Source: Eublepharis macularius (Eukaryota; Chordata; Lepidosauria; Squamata; Eublepharidae). From it: a DNA stretch of 64,000 nucleotides. The DNA lies in the NCBI RefSeq assembly GCF_028583425.1, contig NC_072807.1, positions 33,051,001 through 33,115,000 of the forward strand, given 5' to 3'. This document shows positions 25,518 to 36,107 of the stretch, piece by piece; positions within the stretch are counted from its first letter, which is position 1, and every line of letters begins with the position of its first letter. Under the pieces are notes generated by a model that ran no database searches, was not told the origin of the DNA, and saw only the letters and a program-made list of their open reading frames with translations. A program made the position numbers and the translations under genes.

Positions 25518-25725
25518 GGCCGTTTTCACACGCGCCCCGGGAGATCGCACAAACTCACAGCATGAAACCTCTTCCTAGCATGATCTCCCGGCATGATCCC
25601 CTTTAATGGCCCGATGACATCAGAAAAAGGGCCAATTAAATGGGATCATGCCAGAAAATCGTGCTAGGAAGATACTTTTATGCCGTGAGTGTCACGTGAT
25701 CTTCCGTGGCCGTGTGAAAACAGCC
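25518..25725. mobile_element. 208 bp inverted-repeat element
   Basis: Ends GGCCGTTTTCACACG and CGTGTGAAAACAGCC. Internally tcctagcatgatctcccgg and the reverse order ccagaaaatcgtgctaggaa form a second pairing. No TSD was assigned. Confidence 0.65.
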
Positions 25726-25895
25726 TATATATAAATAATACTATAAGGATCCCTTTTCATTCTTCTCTTGATAGATAGATTTTTGGTACCTACATTTTTA
25801 GATTATATCCTACAAGCTTATGAATTTATGGCTGTATTTTCATGAGAGCAAGTGCTAGCATTCACAATATCTTCCTTTTTAGGTGCCTGGTTCTG

Positions 25896-26145
25896 GAGAA
25901 CCAGTTTGGTGTAGTGGTTAAGAGCAGTGGGACTCTAATCTGAAGAAACGGGTTTGATTCCCGACTCCTCTGCTTGAAGCCAGCTGGGTGATCTTGGGTC
26001 AGTCACAGCTCTCTCGGAGCTCTCTCAGCCCCACCCACCTTACAGGGTGATTGTTGTGGGGATAATCACATACTTTGTAAACCGCTCTGAGTGGGTGTTA
26101 AGCTGTCCTGAAGGGTGTTATATAAATCTAATGTTATGTAATGTT
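25896..26145 (+). mobile_element. tRNA-derived SINE
   Basis: ggtgtagtggttaagagcag and gggtttgattcccgactcc are the A and B boxes. The long body ends gtgttatataaatctaatg. Confidence 0.8.
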
Positions 26146-26519
26146 ATTAAGGGACCGATTCTTAGCAGGCCTGCTCAGGAGTAAGCCACGATAGGGCTTA
26201 CTTCCATGTCTGCAGCCTAATAAAATTCCATTTTAAATGCTGGCCAGTTTTAAAGTCTTTTTTTCTCTGCGCAGTGAAGAGTGTAATTATCTTGTTTTTA
26301 TCTTTACAAAATGTTGAGCATTAATGTTTTTCAAATCTGTATTTGTGTAACATGTCATCACTGAGTAAAACTTTAAACCTTGAACGTTCTATCTGAAACA
26401 GTCGGTGTTTCATTATGGTGAGATTGTAATCTGAATATGACGCTTCTTGTTTCCTTGCAGTTGGTTAATCATTTAGGACCCCTCTTGGCATTTGCCTGAG
26501 TTTCTGTTTCATTTTCAGC

Positions 26520-26965
26520 TAGGATTGTCAATAGGGTTGCCAGTTCCATGTTGGGAAATTCCTGGAGATCTGGGGGGTGAAACCTGGAGAAAGTGGGGTT
26601 TGGGGAGGGAAAAGACCTCGGCATGGCATAATTCCATAGAGTCCACCCCCCAAAGTAGCCATTTTCTCCAGGTGAACTGACCTCTGTGGCCTGAAGACCA
26701 GTTGTAATTCCGGGAGATCTCCAGCCATTACCTGGAGGCTGGCAACCCTAATTGTCAACTCGGGTTTGGGAAATTCCAGGAGATTTGGGGATGAAGTTTT
26801 GGGATGGTGGGGTTGGGGAGGGGAAGAGATCTCAAAGGAATATAATGTCATATAGCTTGCCTCTTAGAGCAACCATTTTCTCCACAGAAACTGAACTCTG
26901 TTGTCTGGTGGTCTACTGTGATTTTGGGCGACCTCCACACACCACCTGGAGGTTCGGCTACCCTG
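26520..26965 (+). mobile_element. Older hAT family-1 copy hosting a younger one
   Basis: taggattgtcaa before, and ctcgggtttgggaaattcc after, the copy at 26532-26750 join into a family-1 5' end. The remainder runs to about 26965 (cctggaggttcggctaccct). The outer copy is visibly more diverged. Confidence 0.75.
26532..26750 (+). mobile_element. hAT family-1 element, exact 8 bp TSD
   Basis: A 219 bp copy with ends TAGGGTTGCCAG and CTGGCAACCCTA and exact TSD ATTGTCAA (26524-26531 and 26751-26758). The 8 bp TSD, roughly 12 bp inverted ends and lack of any open frame make this a miniature hAT-type DNA transposon rather than a SINE. It sits inside an older copy of its own family. Confidence 0.92.
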
Positions 26966-27783
26966 TTTTTGGCAGGCAGATAAATCCCATTGAAATCCAT
27001 CAAGTACGCCAGCTCTGTTTTGCAAACTTTGGCAAGAACAAAAATTTAGATTTTCTTTGAAACATAGTGCAAATACAAGATTAGAAGCATCCAAATTCTA
27101 TGATCCAATTTGTTTTAAAACTGGAATTTGCATACCAAAATTCAGTCTCTGGCATGAATTTGGCTCTCAGAATGCAGATGATACCCCCCCTTTTTTTTTG
27201 TGGTCACACCCTTAACGCGGCCCTTGAGTGCCTGAATTGTCTCTATGCAGCAAATGAATGAACGTATTAATGCCTTAATGATGTAATCGCTCTGAGGGCG
27301 TCCCCTGGGTATCGCCCTCAGATGAACGCGGACATATTCAGATTTCTTAAATTCCCTCCGGCTTCCTGAAGCATGCCTGGAAACCACATCTAGGTTTGGC
27401 AGGTGATGCTTGACAAGATTTGTCCTGTAGGATTTGGGAGTGCAAAATTAAGAGAGATTTGGAGAGAAACCATTTGGGATTATAAAGCAATGTCTGGGTT
27501 TTGTTGTGCTTGCACACTGAACAATTGTGGCTTAGAAGCTTGCGCACACAACACACACCATGCCCTCGCTGCTCCACACAAGACCTGCTCAAATTGTACA
27601 TTCACAAGCTGGAGCTGGCAACCCTAAAAGGTCTCCTGCTAAGCTTGCCAATCCATCTCATACACATACCCTTCCTCCTTGAGGAAGGAGCCAAGAACGA
27701 TGCTCCTCCAAGCCCCCACGTGCAGGGCTCTGCTTTACTGCAAGCCAGTCTTAAACCTCCTTAGATCCAATTTGAGAAGACTC
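26966..27783. other. Intergenic, no gene seen
   Basis: Apparently unique sequence between the nested hAT pair and the second foldback copy. Confidence 0.5.
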
Positions 27784-27987
27784 AGAGCCAAGCTACAAGT
27801 GACGCCTGACACAGGTTGGACACTTGTCAGCTTCCCTCAAGTTTTGATGGGAAATGTAGGCATCCTGGTCTTGCAGCTGTAATGGAGAGCCAAGCTCTAA
27901 AACCAGGACGCCTACATTTCCCATCAAAACTTGAGGGAAGCTGACAAGTGTCCAACCTGTGTCAGGTGTCACTTGTAGCTTGGCTCT
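27784..27987. mobile_element. 204 bp foldback element, copy 2
   Basis: Same length and arms as the copy at 4421 but in reverse orientation. Reading it against that copy I count three substitutions, so the two are very recent relatives. Confidence 0.85.
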
Positions 27988-27999
27988 TATTGGGTTGCC

Positions 28000-28366
28000 G
28001 TTCGCCCCTTGGGGATGAGGGATCCCCCTCTCCCATCCTCTGCCCCCTGCCAACACTCACCTGGCTGGCAGGGCAGAAAGGTGGGGGCAGGCCTCGCAGG
28101 CACACTCCTGGGGTGGTGCAACGACGTCACATCCGGGAGTGACGTTAATTGTGCTGCCCCAAGAGCTCTCCCATGCTTTGCTGCAAGCCGATTTGGGCCC
28201 CAAACAGGCTGAATGAGGCCCGTTTGGGGCCCAAATCAGTCTGGTACAAAGCGCACATGCTCCTGCGCCTGCACAATGATGTCACTACCAGGAGCACGCA
28301 TGCGCGGGAGTGTGAGTGCCAGGTCTCCCCTCCCACTGGGAGTGTAAGGGGACTTGGCAACCGTAA
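28000..28366. repeat. GC-rich interspersed repeat
   Basis: Immediately right of the foldback element. It starts near gggttgccgttcgcc (27991) and ends ggcaaccgta. The interior has gtttggggcccaaatc and paired gtgatgtca-type motifs. The ends look like a diverged DNA transposon, but no TSD is readable. Confidence 0.45.
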
Positions 28367-28427
28367 CTGAAGACACAATGATGAAAACATGGATCCCAGT
28401 AAACGTCCAGGCCTCCCCTGGAGCAAG

Positions 28428-28505
28428 ATCTGGATTCAGTAGCACCTTAAAGACTAACCAGAGTTCCAGGGTGTGAACTTTCAAGAGCCTTCATCAAATA
28501 CAAGG
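28428..28505 (-). mobile_element. Penelope-type tail, variant family
   Basis: Minus-strand match to the variant tail (ttgatgaaggctcttgaaag, ggtgctactgaatccagatc). The core is degenerate. Confidence 0.5.
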
Positions 28506-28579
28506 AGTGGAAAAAGTTAGGAGTCTTTATAATCCAGGCAGAGAGTGGGAGGAGTATTGCAAATTAGAGAGTCAGGAAG

Positions 28580-28689
28580 GTTGTTGTGGATTTTCCGGGC
28601 TGTATTGCCGTGGTCTTGGCATTGTAGTTCCTGACATTTTGCCAGCAGCTGTGACTGGCATCTTCAGAGGTGTAGCACCAAAAGAGAGT
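28580..28689 (-). mobile_element. Solo unit of ribozyme-like family 2
   Basis: A 110 bp insertion framed by GTCAGGAAG (28571-28579 and 28690-28698). On the minus strand it reads CTGAAGA, T, GCCAGT/GCTGGC stem, then AAAA where other copies have GAAA. It is followed by an end rich in gcccggaaaatcc. The core is broken by the CpG-type change before the last As. Confidence 0.8.
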
Positions 28690-28759
28690 GTCAGGAAGCT
28701 AGCTATAATATATGTTGCAATTAGCTTGATAGAACATGGGTGTGAAGTGCAGAAAATTA

Positions 28760-28885
28760 GCATCTGTAATGCTGGGGAAGGCAATGGCAAACTACCCTCT
28801 AAAAAGTCAGCCAAGAAAATGTGATGCGATGTCCTCCCATGGGTCAGTAATGACTCGGTGCTTGCAAAGGGGACTACCTTTACCT
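28760..28885 (+). mobile_element. SINE 3' part with Bov-B-like tail
   Basis: The stretch gcaatggcaaactaccctct, then ccatgggtcagtaatgactc and ggtgcttgcaaaggggacta, is the conserved 3' half and tail of a common squamate SINE. It separates the ribozyme-like solo unit from the GIY-YIG remnant. Confidence 0.55.
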
Positions 28886-28889
28886 TTAA

Positions 28890-29157
28890 TGCGAGAAAAT
28901 CTTATGACTTGATTCAACCTGGTTTTCTTCCCCTCAAATTTGCAAGTAAACTCAATTTCAGCAATCTCATGTTGTAATTTTCCTTTGAAGTTTCTCTTCT
29001 TATGAACTACTACTCTTCGGTCAGTGACGAAATATCCTGGAAGATTAAAATGTTCTCCCACATGTTTTTGAGTGTTGTGATTTTTGATATCGGATTTATG
29101 TCCATTCATTCTTTTGCTGTTTGTCCAATATAGAGAGCTGCAGGGCATTGCTGACAC
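28890..29157 (-). pseudogene. Penelope-like GIY-YIG endonuclease fragment, second family
   Basis: The minus strand encodes MNGHKSDIKNHNTQKHVGEH, then FNLPGYFV and HEIAEIEFTCKFEG. This is colinear with the nuclease fragment at 32437-32745 but clearly diverged. The YIG turn is damaged (SSLYWTNSKR, where the other copy has ALYIGQTSQPLHKR), and the frame runs into an unrelated SINE-like tail below 28890. It is a decayed C-terminal piece of a retroelement. Confidence 0.75.
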
Positions 29158-31850
29158 TTGATGGCATATATAACATTGAAAGATGAATAAGTGAATGATT
29201 ACAGCATGTTTCTCAGGTCTAGTCTGTTTAGCTAAGCCAGTTCAGAGGGCCAAGGCCGCCTTGTGAATTCGAAAACGGACTTATGCCTTACATTCCTGAG
29301 ACAATATAACTAAGAGATGAACTCTTCCACCATGGCCTCTTGGGATCTCAGAGATTGGCTGCAAACATCTTAAGCAGGTGGTCTTTATTTGCATGAAAAT
29401 TAAACTGGTTTTCTACCCAGGGAGAGGGTTTTCCCCACAGAGATGTCAAAACCTAGAAAGGTTAGGGTAGCTTTCCAGTTCAGGCTGTGTGGGACCTTCT
29501 AGGAAAATAATAAAAGCAGGCAGTGTGGCGTCCTTGGGAGTTGCTCCCTTCCTTTGATACCTCCTCCTTCTTTAAAGCATGTTACAGCATAAACCGGAAA
29601 CTGTGGAAGGCTTTCAAAAGCTTTAAATATCCAGTTTTATTCTAAGGCAAACTATAGCAAACGGCCTTCTTCCCTTAAGGTCCCAGCCATTGTGGGATCA
29701 ACCTTGTAGGAACATCTTACAAGGCTTGGATCATTTGCCAGGGTGAAAACGCAAACTGCTTTTGTTGGAAAGTGCGGGTCTTTAGGAGAGAGCAAAGGAA
29801 GTTTTTACCCTAAGGCACTGAGGTTGCTTTGGGCAAGAGAATAATCTGTGTGCTTGCTGCCCACAGATTATTAGAATGGCACCATGCATCTTCCAATGCT
29901 TTCTTCTCTAAACAATCCTCAGATTGCCCTGAGCTGCTCAGTGCTTTGGAAAGGAGAGTATGAACAGTGGTATATCCTGGGCTGTCATTCAATGGAAGAA
30001 ATCTTAAGTTGTTTGACTGTACACGTTTTAATTGCAGGGAAAACAAAATACTCAATTTGCATGTTACCCACCCAGCCTACACAGTCTGCGTTTAAAACCC
30101 AAACCAAAATTGGGTCTGACGCTCCCCTCTGCAAATCCACACAGACTCCTCGATACTCATCTGACCGAGAGGTCGCAACTGTGTCTGGACCACACGTGCG
30201 TTCTCTTTCTGCTTTGCACCCCACAAGCAAAGAGCACACGTTTCTTGGGTGCTAACAGCCACCAAAGAAATTAATTCGGCGCAAGGCTGGGTTAGAAGCA
30301 GGCGCCAGAGGCTGGAGGGTAAAAAAAAAACAATAATGAAAACAGCTCCCAGAGCATCCCCAAGGGAGGGTCTTTTACAAGGCTCCATATCCTTCTCTTG
30401 ACAAATAAGGATCAACAAGGAAAGGGCCCGGAGGGACTCTGTGTCTAATGAAGGCCATGATGTAACCAGAGGCCAGGATTGCAGGAGACCGTGGTGAGGG
30501 TGGAGGGGGGAATCACCTGTGAGAGTTTCCTGGCTGTTTTGATTGGCAGCTCTCCAAGGTCCCTTTCACCCTTGCCCAGTATGGTTGCATTCAGACGGCA
30601 CACACAAAACCAGAGTTTGTTCAGGGCCGCCACGAACCAGCTCTTCTGTCCCACCCTTTCCTGCCCCCTCTTACCAATCCCTTGAGACTTCATGGTTTAA
30701 GAAGTCTTCAGCGTAATAGTAATTTGCCATGATATTCCAAAGCAGGCACCTTGACAAACGGCTGTTTGTTTCTCTTCTGGCAGCCAGGATTCTAAACCAG
30801 GGTTTAAGCCTGGTTTGGAATCTCCGTTACCAGAAAAGAAACACACCTCAGTTTGTAAAGAGACTGGCATTTGGACAATGCGGCAAGGTGGTCCCGCGTA
30901 TGGAAAGCTTGAAAACCATCAAGTTGGGAGGATCTGCCCGACCAGAATCTAAATCCATGGTTTTAGATTGGCTTATTAACCAGAGTTAGTCTCAGCTCTG
31001 ATTTCACATGACCACACCAGGCTTGTTCCCTGGTGGTTTTGATATTCAATAGGATAGTCAGTCTGGGTAGACCGCTCCCCCACCCCAGCCAGTCCAGGGT
31101 GGAGGGGTCAGTAACCCTCACTGCTTTTTAGCCAATCCCCTGCTCCGGGGCTGGTTCCAATCCTTGCATTCCGTTTGCAAAACTCTGTTCTGAAACATAG
31201 CCAGCTTGTCCAAATTGTCCTTGGGAGATTGCCTTTGTCCTGGAAAGAATCAGTTTATTATGTTTATTAAGTTTATTATGGCTTCCCAGTTGCCAAGGTC
31301 TAGTTGTCTTCTGATAAATCACCTTCTCTCTGCTCGTGTCCAAAGTCAACTGTTTTTGTGCCAATTTCCTGGAACGTTGCTTAACAAAAAGAGCCCCAAA
31401 CACCCAGTTTTAGCCCAAAATTCCATAATTGGTTATATCTTATCTTTCTGATGGTGAGCATCTCGTTTTTGGCAGCTCAAGAACTGGAGATTTCTTCCAG
31501 AAAAAAGACTCTGCTTAAAGCTCACGTGACACATCAATTTTTTTTTAACCAACAGTTTGCTGATTAGATGGGGCAACCGCAAGGAGAATTGACTTTTCTT
31601 GGTATGGGAACCGCTTTGTGGATGCTCTCTTATGTAAAAAAAAAAAAAGCATGTCAAAATCACAAATCATTTCCTCCCTGTAACCATCATGAATAATTTT
31701 TTTAAAAGCCCTGTGACTCAGCCTGTAGGATTATGCAGTTTCCAAGATCCCGAACAAAAGAAATATTGGGGGTAGGTCAGCAGCTTTGGATATTGCATTA
31801 CAAAAGAATTCTTCCAACCACAAAAGTTCTGACTTTCCCTGAACTCCTGC
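29158..31850. other. Intergenic, no gene seen
   Basis: No recognisable repeat or coding motif. This is one of the least repeat-dense stretches here and so a reasonable place to look for conserved noncoding DNA. Confidence 0.5.
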
Positions 31851-32062
31851 TAGGGTTGCCAGCCTCCAGGTAGTAGCTGTAGATCTCCCGGAATTACAAC
31901 TGACCTCCAGACAACAGAGATCCATTCCTCTGGAGAAAATGGCTGCTTTGGAGGGTGGACAGTATGGCATTATACCCCCTGAAGTTCCCCCCTCTCCAAA
32001 CCCTCTCCTCTCCAGGATCCATCGCCAAATCTCCAGGAATATTCCTAAGCAGAGTTGGCAAC
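31851..32062 (-). mobile_element. hAT family-1 element
   Basis: Reverse-orientation copy beginning TAGGGTTGCCAGCCTCCAGG and ending gagttggcaacc. TSD is not clear. Confidence 0.75.
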
Positions 32063-32283
32063 CTTTGCTGAATCACACAATTAACAAGATCTCTGAAATG
32101 ACCTTTCGTAGCTAAATACAACCCTTTGTAGGGTGTCCTCCAAGCCCTCTACTTCCTACGTTTATAGGCTAGGAGTTAATTTTCCATCCTAACATTTGCG
32201 CCAGTCAGGTGAAACCTTTTCAAGACCAATGAGTGTATCAAAAAAGAGTCCAGTAGCACCTTTAAGACTAACCAACTTTATTG

Positions 32284-32321
32284 TAGCATAAGCTTTCGAG
32301 AATCACAGTTCTCTTCGTCAG
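32284..32321 (-). ncRNA. Hammerhead-ribozyme-like core, Penelope family 1
   Basis: On the minus strand the 38 nt core reads CTGACGA, one extra A, a 4 bp helix GAGA/TCTC, GAAA, a 2 bp helix GC/GC with loop TTAT, then TA. All catalytic-core bases of a hammerhead are present. The extra A before helix II departs from the canonical fold, so activity is uncertain. Confidence 0.6.
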
Positions 32322-32436
32322 GTGCATGGAGGGCAAGAAGAAACTCGTCAGATATATAGGTGGAGAGGGGAGGGAGGAGTAGATGCAAACAGTAGCTTCT
32401 GATTGGAGATTAGTTTGCTTCTGTTAAGGAAGTCAG

Positions 32437-32745
32437 TTACTTCTGATAATGAGATAACCATTCATAGTCTCTATTCAATCCCAGCCTGATTGAGTCAAAT
32501 TTACATATGAATTCCAATTCAGCAGCTTCCCGTTGGATTTTGTTTTTGAAAGGTTTCTGTTGAACTACAGTGACCTTTAAGTCCTTGATGGAATGTCCTG
32601 GTAGATTGAAGTGTTCTCTCACCGGTTTCTGGATGTTGCCATTTCTAATGTCAGATTTGTGTCCATTTATTCTTTTGTGCAGAGGTTGGCTGGTTTGTCC
32701 AATGTACAGAGCAGATGGATGTTGTTGGCACATGAACCCTTTCAA
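32437..32745 (-). pseudogene. Penelope-like element GIY-YIG endonuclease fragment
   Basis: This 102-codon open frame ends at a natural stop and encodes the C-terminal nuclease of a Penelope-like retroelement. ALYIGQT carries the YIG half of the GIY-YIG signature, followed by LHKRINGHKSDIRN with the conserved arginine and histidine, then REHFNLPGH and an acidic helix AAELEFICKF. In this retroelement class the domain nicks target DNA to prime reverse transcription. The reverse transcriptase and the first part of the nuclease are absent, so the copy is 5'-truncated and dead. It lies inside the inverted composite at 32248-33023. Confidence 0.85.
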
Positions 32746-32898
32746 AACATGGTTTGAATGGTTATCTCATTATCAGAAGTAACTGACTTCCTTAACAGAA
32801 GCAAACTGATCTCCATATCAAAAGCTACTGTTTGCATCTACTCCTCCCTCCCCTCTCCGCCTATATATCTGATCCGTTTCTTCTTGCCCTCCATGCAT

Positions 32899-32936
32899 CT
32901 GACGAAGAGAACTGTGATTCTCGAAAGCTTATGCTA
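32899..32936 (+). ncRNA. Hammerhead-ribozyme-like core, Penelope family 1
   Basis: Intact 38 nt core on the plus strand, in the inverted arm of the same insertion: CTGACGA, extra A, GAGA/TCTC helix, GAAA, GCTTATGC, TA. Confidence 0.6.
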
Positions 32937-33652
32937 CAATGAAGTTGGTTAGTCTTAAAGGTGCTACTGGACTCTTTTTGATTTTGCTACTACAGACTAA
33001 CACGGCTAACTCCTCTGGATCTATGTATCAAAAAAGATTCCACTGTATCTCAGCTTGTTTTCTATAGACCACCCCCACAACCATCTTTGTTGCCCTCTTC
33101 TTCACCCGTGCCAATGTGCCTACAGTCTTCTTAAAAGGGTTGGTGACTGTTTTATGTTTTCTTTTCAAAATGTATTTTTTTGCGGTTTTGATTTGTGCAA
33201 AACCTGTGTAACCCTTCCCTCGAGAAATGGCCTTTCACATTGTGACTGATAGGTAATCCCCACGTGTTTCATTTTATCGGCAAATCTTCTTTTACAAAGC
33301 CTAAGCAAAACACCAGAAACATATTAATATCAAAAGCTTTTGTTGATATTACTAATATGGGATATTTTGTTGATTTAGGAGTATCTGTTGCTTATGATCT
33401 TCATCATGAGAGCGTAGACAGCGACGTTCGTTTCAAGAGCATCTGACACCACTAGATTGGTTCTGTTTCCTCCAAGTGTTGCAGTTCCCAAACTAACAAT
33501 ATCATTTCAGTACATTAGATTACAGAAATCAACCCCAGGAGAATATCTAACATAGCCACATCTGACATGCATGGACAAGCAGACAAATGGGGGAGAGAGA
33601 GTTGTGCGATGATTAGCGTGTTAGACTCGGGCTAACAGTACGCAATTCAAAT

Positions 33653-34150
33653 TCATAGAATCATAGAATCACAGAATCACAGAGTTGGCAGGGGCCATAC
33701 AGACCATCTAGTCCAACCCCCTGCCCAGTGCAGGATCAGCCTAAAGCATCCCTGACAAGTATTCACCCAGCCTCTTCTTGAAAACTGCCAGTGAAGGGGA
33801 GCTCACCACCTCCCTAGGCAGCTGGTTCCACTTTTGAACTACTCTGACCGTGAAAAAGTTTTTCCTAATATCCAGCCGGTACCTTTGTGCATGTAATTTA
33901 AGCCCATTGCTTCGGGTCCTACCCTCTGCTGCCAACTGGAACAGCTCTTTGCCCTCCTCCAAATGACAGCCTTTCAAATGTTTAAAGAGAGCAATCATGT
34001 CCCCCCTCAACCTCCTCTTCTCCAAACTAAACATTCCCAAGGCCCTCAGCCTTTCCTCGTAGGGCTCAGTCTCCAGAACCCTGATCATCCTCGTCGCTCT
34101 CCTCTGCACCCTCTCGATTTTGTCCACATACTTGGGGATCTTTTTCCAGG
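33653..34150 (-). pseudogene. CR1 LINE, 3' end with reverse-transcriptase C-terminus
   Basis: The minus strand encodes KKIPKYVDKIERVQRRATRM, then LRALGMFSLEKRRLRGDMIA, FKHLKG, and the end FFTVRVVQKWNQLPREVV and SLAVFKKRLGEYLSG with a stop. This is the conserved C-terminal region of CR1 ORF2. It is followed by the CR1 3' signature: gttggactagatggtctgta and the terminal gattctatgattctatg repeats. The frame is open for over 130 codons, so the copy is fairly young, but it is 5'-truncated at about 34150. Confidence 0.92.
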
Positions 34151-34169
34151 CAAATAGCCAAAGAACGGC

Positions 34170-34520
34170 TAACATAAATTCTGTCTTCTTAGATGCCAAA
34201 AGAAGCTCAGGGGCAATTCAAAAATTCTATTGGTATAAAGGAGGTAAATGCCTGACTGCGGCCCTCAGACTATTCAAGGCTAAATCCCTCTCTCAGCTTA
34301 CCTATGGAGCCCCAATAAATGTCACCTCAAATTTAAAGAAGCTGGACACAGTTCAATCTAAATTCCTGAGAACAATCTTACAAGTGCCCCATGGTGTCCC
34401 AAATGCACTGATCAGAATTGGAACTGGCATAATTACAATAGAGGCAAGGTTGTGGATTGCAGTAACCCTGTACTGGCTAAAATTAGTTTTCTGTCCCAAA
34501 GGGCTCACAAGGGATATTGG
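34170..34520 (+). pseudogene. Non-LTR retrotransposon C-terminal fragment
   Basis: The plus strand encodes FKAKSLSQLTYGAPINVTSN, then LDTVQSKFLRTILQVPHGVP and NALIRIGTGIITIEARLWIA. The pattern of a YGA motif followed by QSKFLR, P..VPNA and G...IEAR is typical of the region after the reverse transcriptase in several LINE clades. I cannot assign the clade. The CR1 copy abuts its left side. Confidence 0.65.
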
Positions 34521-34549
34521 ATCCCTTTGCCCCCCCCCCCCCATGTCGC

Positions 34550-34910
34550 AGGGCACTGGATACTGTTTAGCCATGGCATTTAGAGCACCGGGAACTCCAG
34601 GTTCAAACACTCCTTCTGCCATGAAGCTCACAGCATAACTCCGGGTCAGTTGCTCTCTTTCTTGGTGTTGTCCACCTCACAGGGCTGTTGTAGGGATAAA
34701 CTGAGGGAGGGAGAACCATGGATTCATCCCTTATCAACTTGGAGGAAGGATGGAGTAAAAAATGTGTATGTGTATGAAAGAGAGATCAGGGCTGGGGTGG
34801 GGGCCTTGAGCCAGGCACTCTGTGTCTCTCTCTCATCATCTCTCTCAGCCTAATCTACCCCACAGGGTTGTTGTGCGAATAAAATGGGAAAGGGAGCACC
34901 ATGTATGCCA
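34550..34910 (+). mobile_element. tRNA-derived SINE, diverged, possibly two copies
   Basis: ggcatttagagcaccgggaa and aggttcaaacactccttctg, then cctcacagggctgttgtagg; a second cacagggttgttgtgcg follows at 34862, suggesting tandem or nested SINEs. Confidence 0.55.
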
Positions 34911-34962
34911 TGCTGTCCCCCTTAGCAGAAAGGTTGAGATCACAATGAGATAGATAGGCTAG

Positions 34963-35083
34963 GGAAGAGAGAAGAGAAGAGAAGAGAAGAGAAGAGAAGA
35001 GAAGAGAAGAGAAGAGAAGAGAAGAGAAGAGAAGAGAAGAGAAGAGAAGAGAAGAGAAGAGAAGAGAAGAGAAGAGAAGAGAA
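34963..35083. repeat. (GAAGA)n purine microsatellite, about 120 bp
   Basis: About 23 nearly perfect pentamer units, all purine on the plus strand. The serine/leucine/phenylalanine-rich open frames on the other strand are products of the repeat, not genes. Confidence 0.97.
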
Positions 35084-35480
35084 CAACATGATGGAATACT
35101 TGCCAAAATCCCCATGTACTGAATGGTGGATGTTCAATCAATGAAGCTTTCCCTGTCTCGGGGAGAAGGGACCTTCTGACATTCGTCCTCATTTTCTATG
35201 CACAGCAAGATTTTAAAAAATGTGTGAGTATCCAAAAATGCCATCTGTTATCTACAACATATGAACAAAAGAAGCTGCCTAATCAAGGGCAGACGGGCAG
35301 CGGCTGCCAGGGTCTTAGGCAGGTGTCTTTCACATCATCACCTACCTTTTTAACTGCAGGTGCCAGGGAGTGTTCCCGGAATCCCTTCCATGCAAAGCAG
35401 TCGCTGCTCTACCACTGAACCACAGCTCCTCCCAAACGCTAGGCTAACTTAAGCATTCAGAAAAGGTACATGGTTATAGC

Positions 35481-36107
35481 CAGGGCCTTTTTTCAGCTGG
35501 AACGCGGTGGAACGGAGTTCCGGCATCTCTTGAAAATGGTCACATGGCTGGTGGCCCCGCCCCCTGATCTCCAGACAGAGGGGAGTTGAGATTGCTGGCG
35601 TGGAGGGCAATCTAAACTCCCCTCTGTCTGGAGATCAGGGGGCAGGACCACCAGCCATGTGACTACGGTTGCCAGCTCCAAGTTGGGAAATTCTTGGAGA
35701 TCTGGGCGGTGAAACCTGGAGAAACCTGGAGAACGTGGGGTTTGTGGAAGAAAAGGACCTTGGCATGGCATAATTCCATAGAGCCCACCCCCCAAAGTAG
35801 CCATTTTCTCCAGGTGAACTGGTCTCTGTGGCCTGGAGACCAGCTATAATTCCAGGAGATCTCCAGCCACTACCTGGAGGTTGGCAACCCTACGTGTGAC
35901 CATTTTTGCCAAGGGCAATTTAAACTTTTAAAAACTCCCCCCCCCCTTGTTCCAGCTGACCCAAAGTGATGTCATTGGCCCTGGGAGTGTGTGTGCACTT
36001 TGCACGTACGCATGTGGTATTAGGGGCGCCACCTCCCACCAAGAGTTGCCCCCTGTGCTGGCAACCCACTGAGTTCCACCACCTCTTTTCCCAGAAAAAA
36101 GGCCCTG
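35481..36107 (-). mobile_element. hAT family-2 element, exact 8 bp TSD
   Basis: Ends CAGGGCCTTTTTTC and AAAAAAGGCCCTG, exact TSD GTTATAGC (35473-35480 and 36108-36115). It contains a nested family-1 copy at 35664-35892. Without that copy and its TSD the element is about 390 bp. Confidence 0.9.
35664..35892 (+). mobile_element. hAT family-1 element nested in a family-2 element
   Basis: A 229 bp copy, flanks catgtgac and cgtgtgac (7 of 8), inserted into the right part of the hAT family-2 copy at 35481-36107. Confidence 0.88.

Larger units (their letters stand above)
32248..33023. mobile_element. Penelope-like element, inverted composite with 14 bp TSD
   Basis: One insertion framed by the direct repeat TGTATCAAAAAAGA (32234-32247 and 33024-33037). 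The left part reads on the minus strand: GIY-YIG coding remnant, 3' untranslated segment, hammerhead-like core, then a tail ending in the minus-strand form of the repeat's GGACTC segment. The right part reads on the plus strand: the same untranslated segment, core and a longer tail. The arms meet near 32757. A single outer TSD means the inverted pair arrived as one event, or formed during target-primed synthesis. Confidence 0.85.

Noticed and set aside
26532-26750. The 220 bp gggttgccag family as a SINE
   Set aside because: Inverted termini and repeated exact 8 bp TSDs fit a hAT-type DNA element; there are no polymerase III boxes or A-rich tail.
28580-29157. One continuous Penelope element from GIY-YIG to the ribozyme-like tail
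   Set aside because: The tail at 28580-28689 has its own 9 bp TSD and a SINE tail lies between, so they are separate insertions.
34855-35192. Ser-Leu-Phe repeat proteins on the minus strand
   Set aside because: Pure translation of the GAAGA microsatellite.
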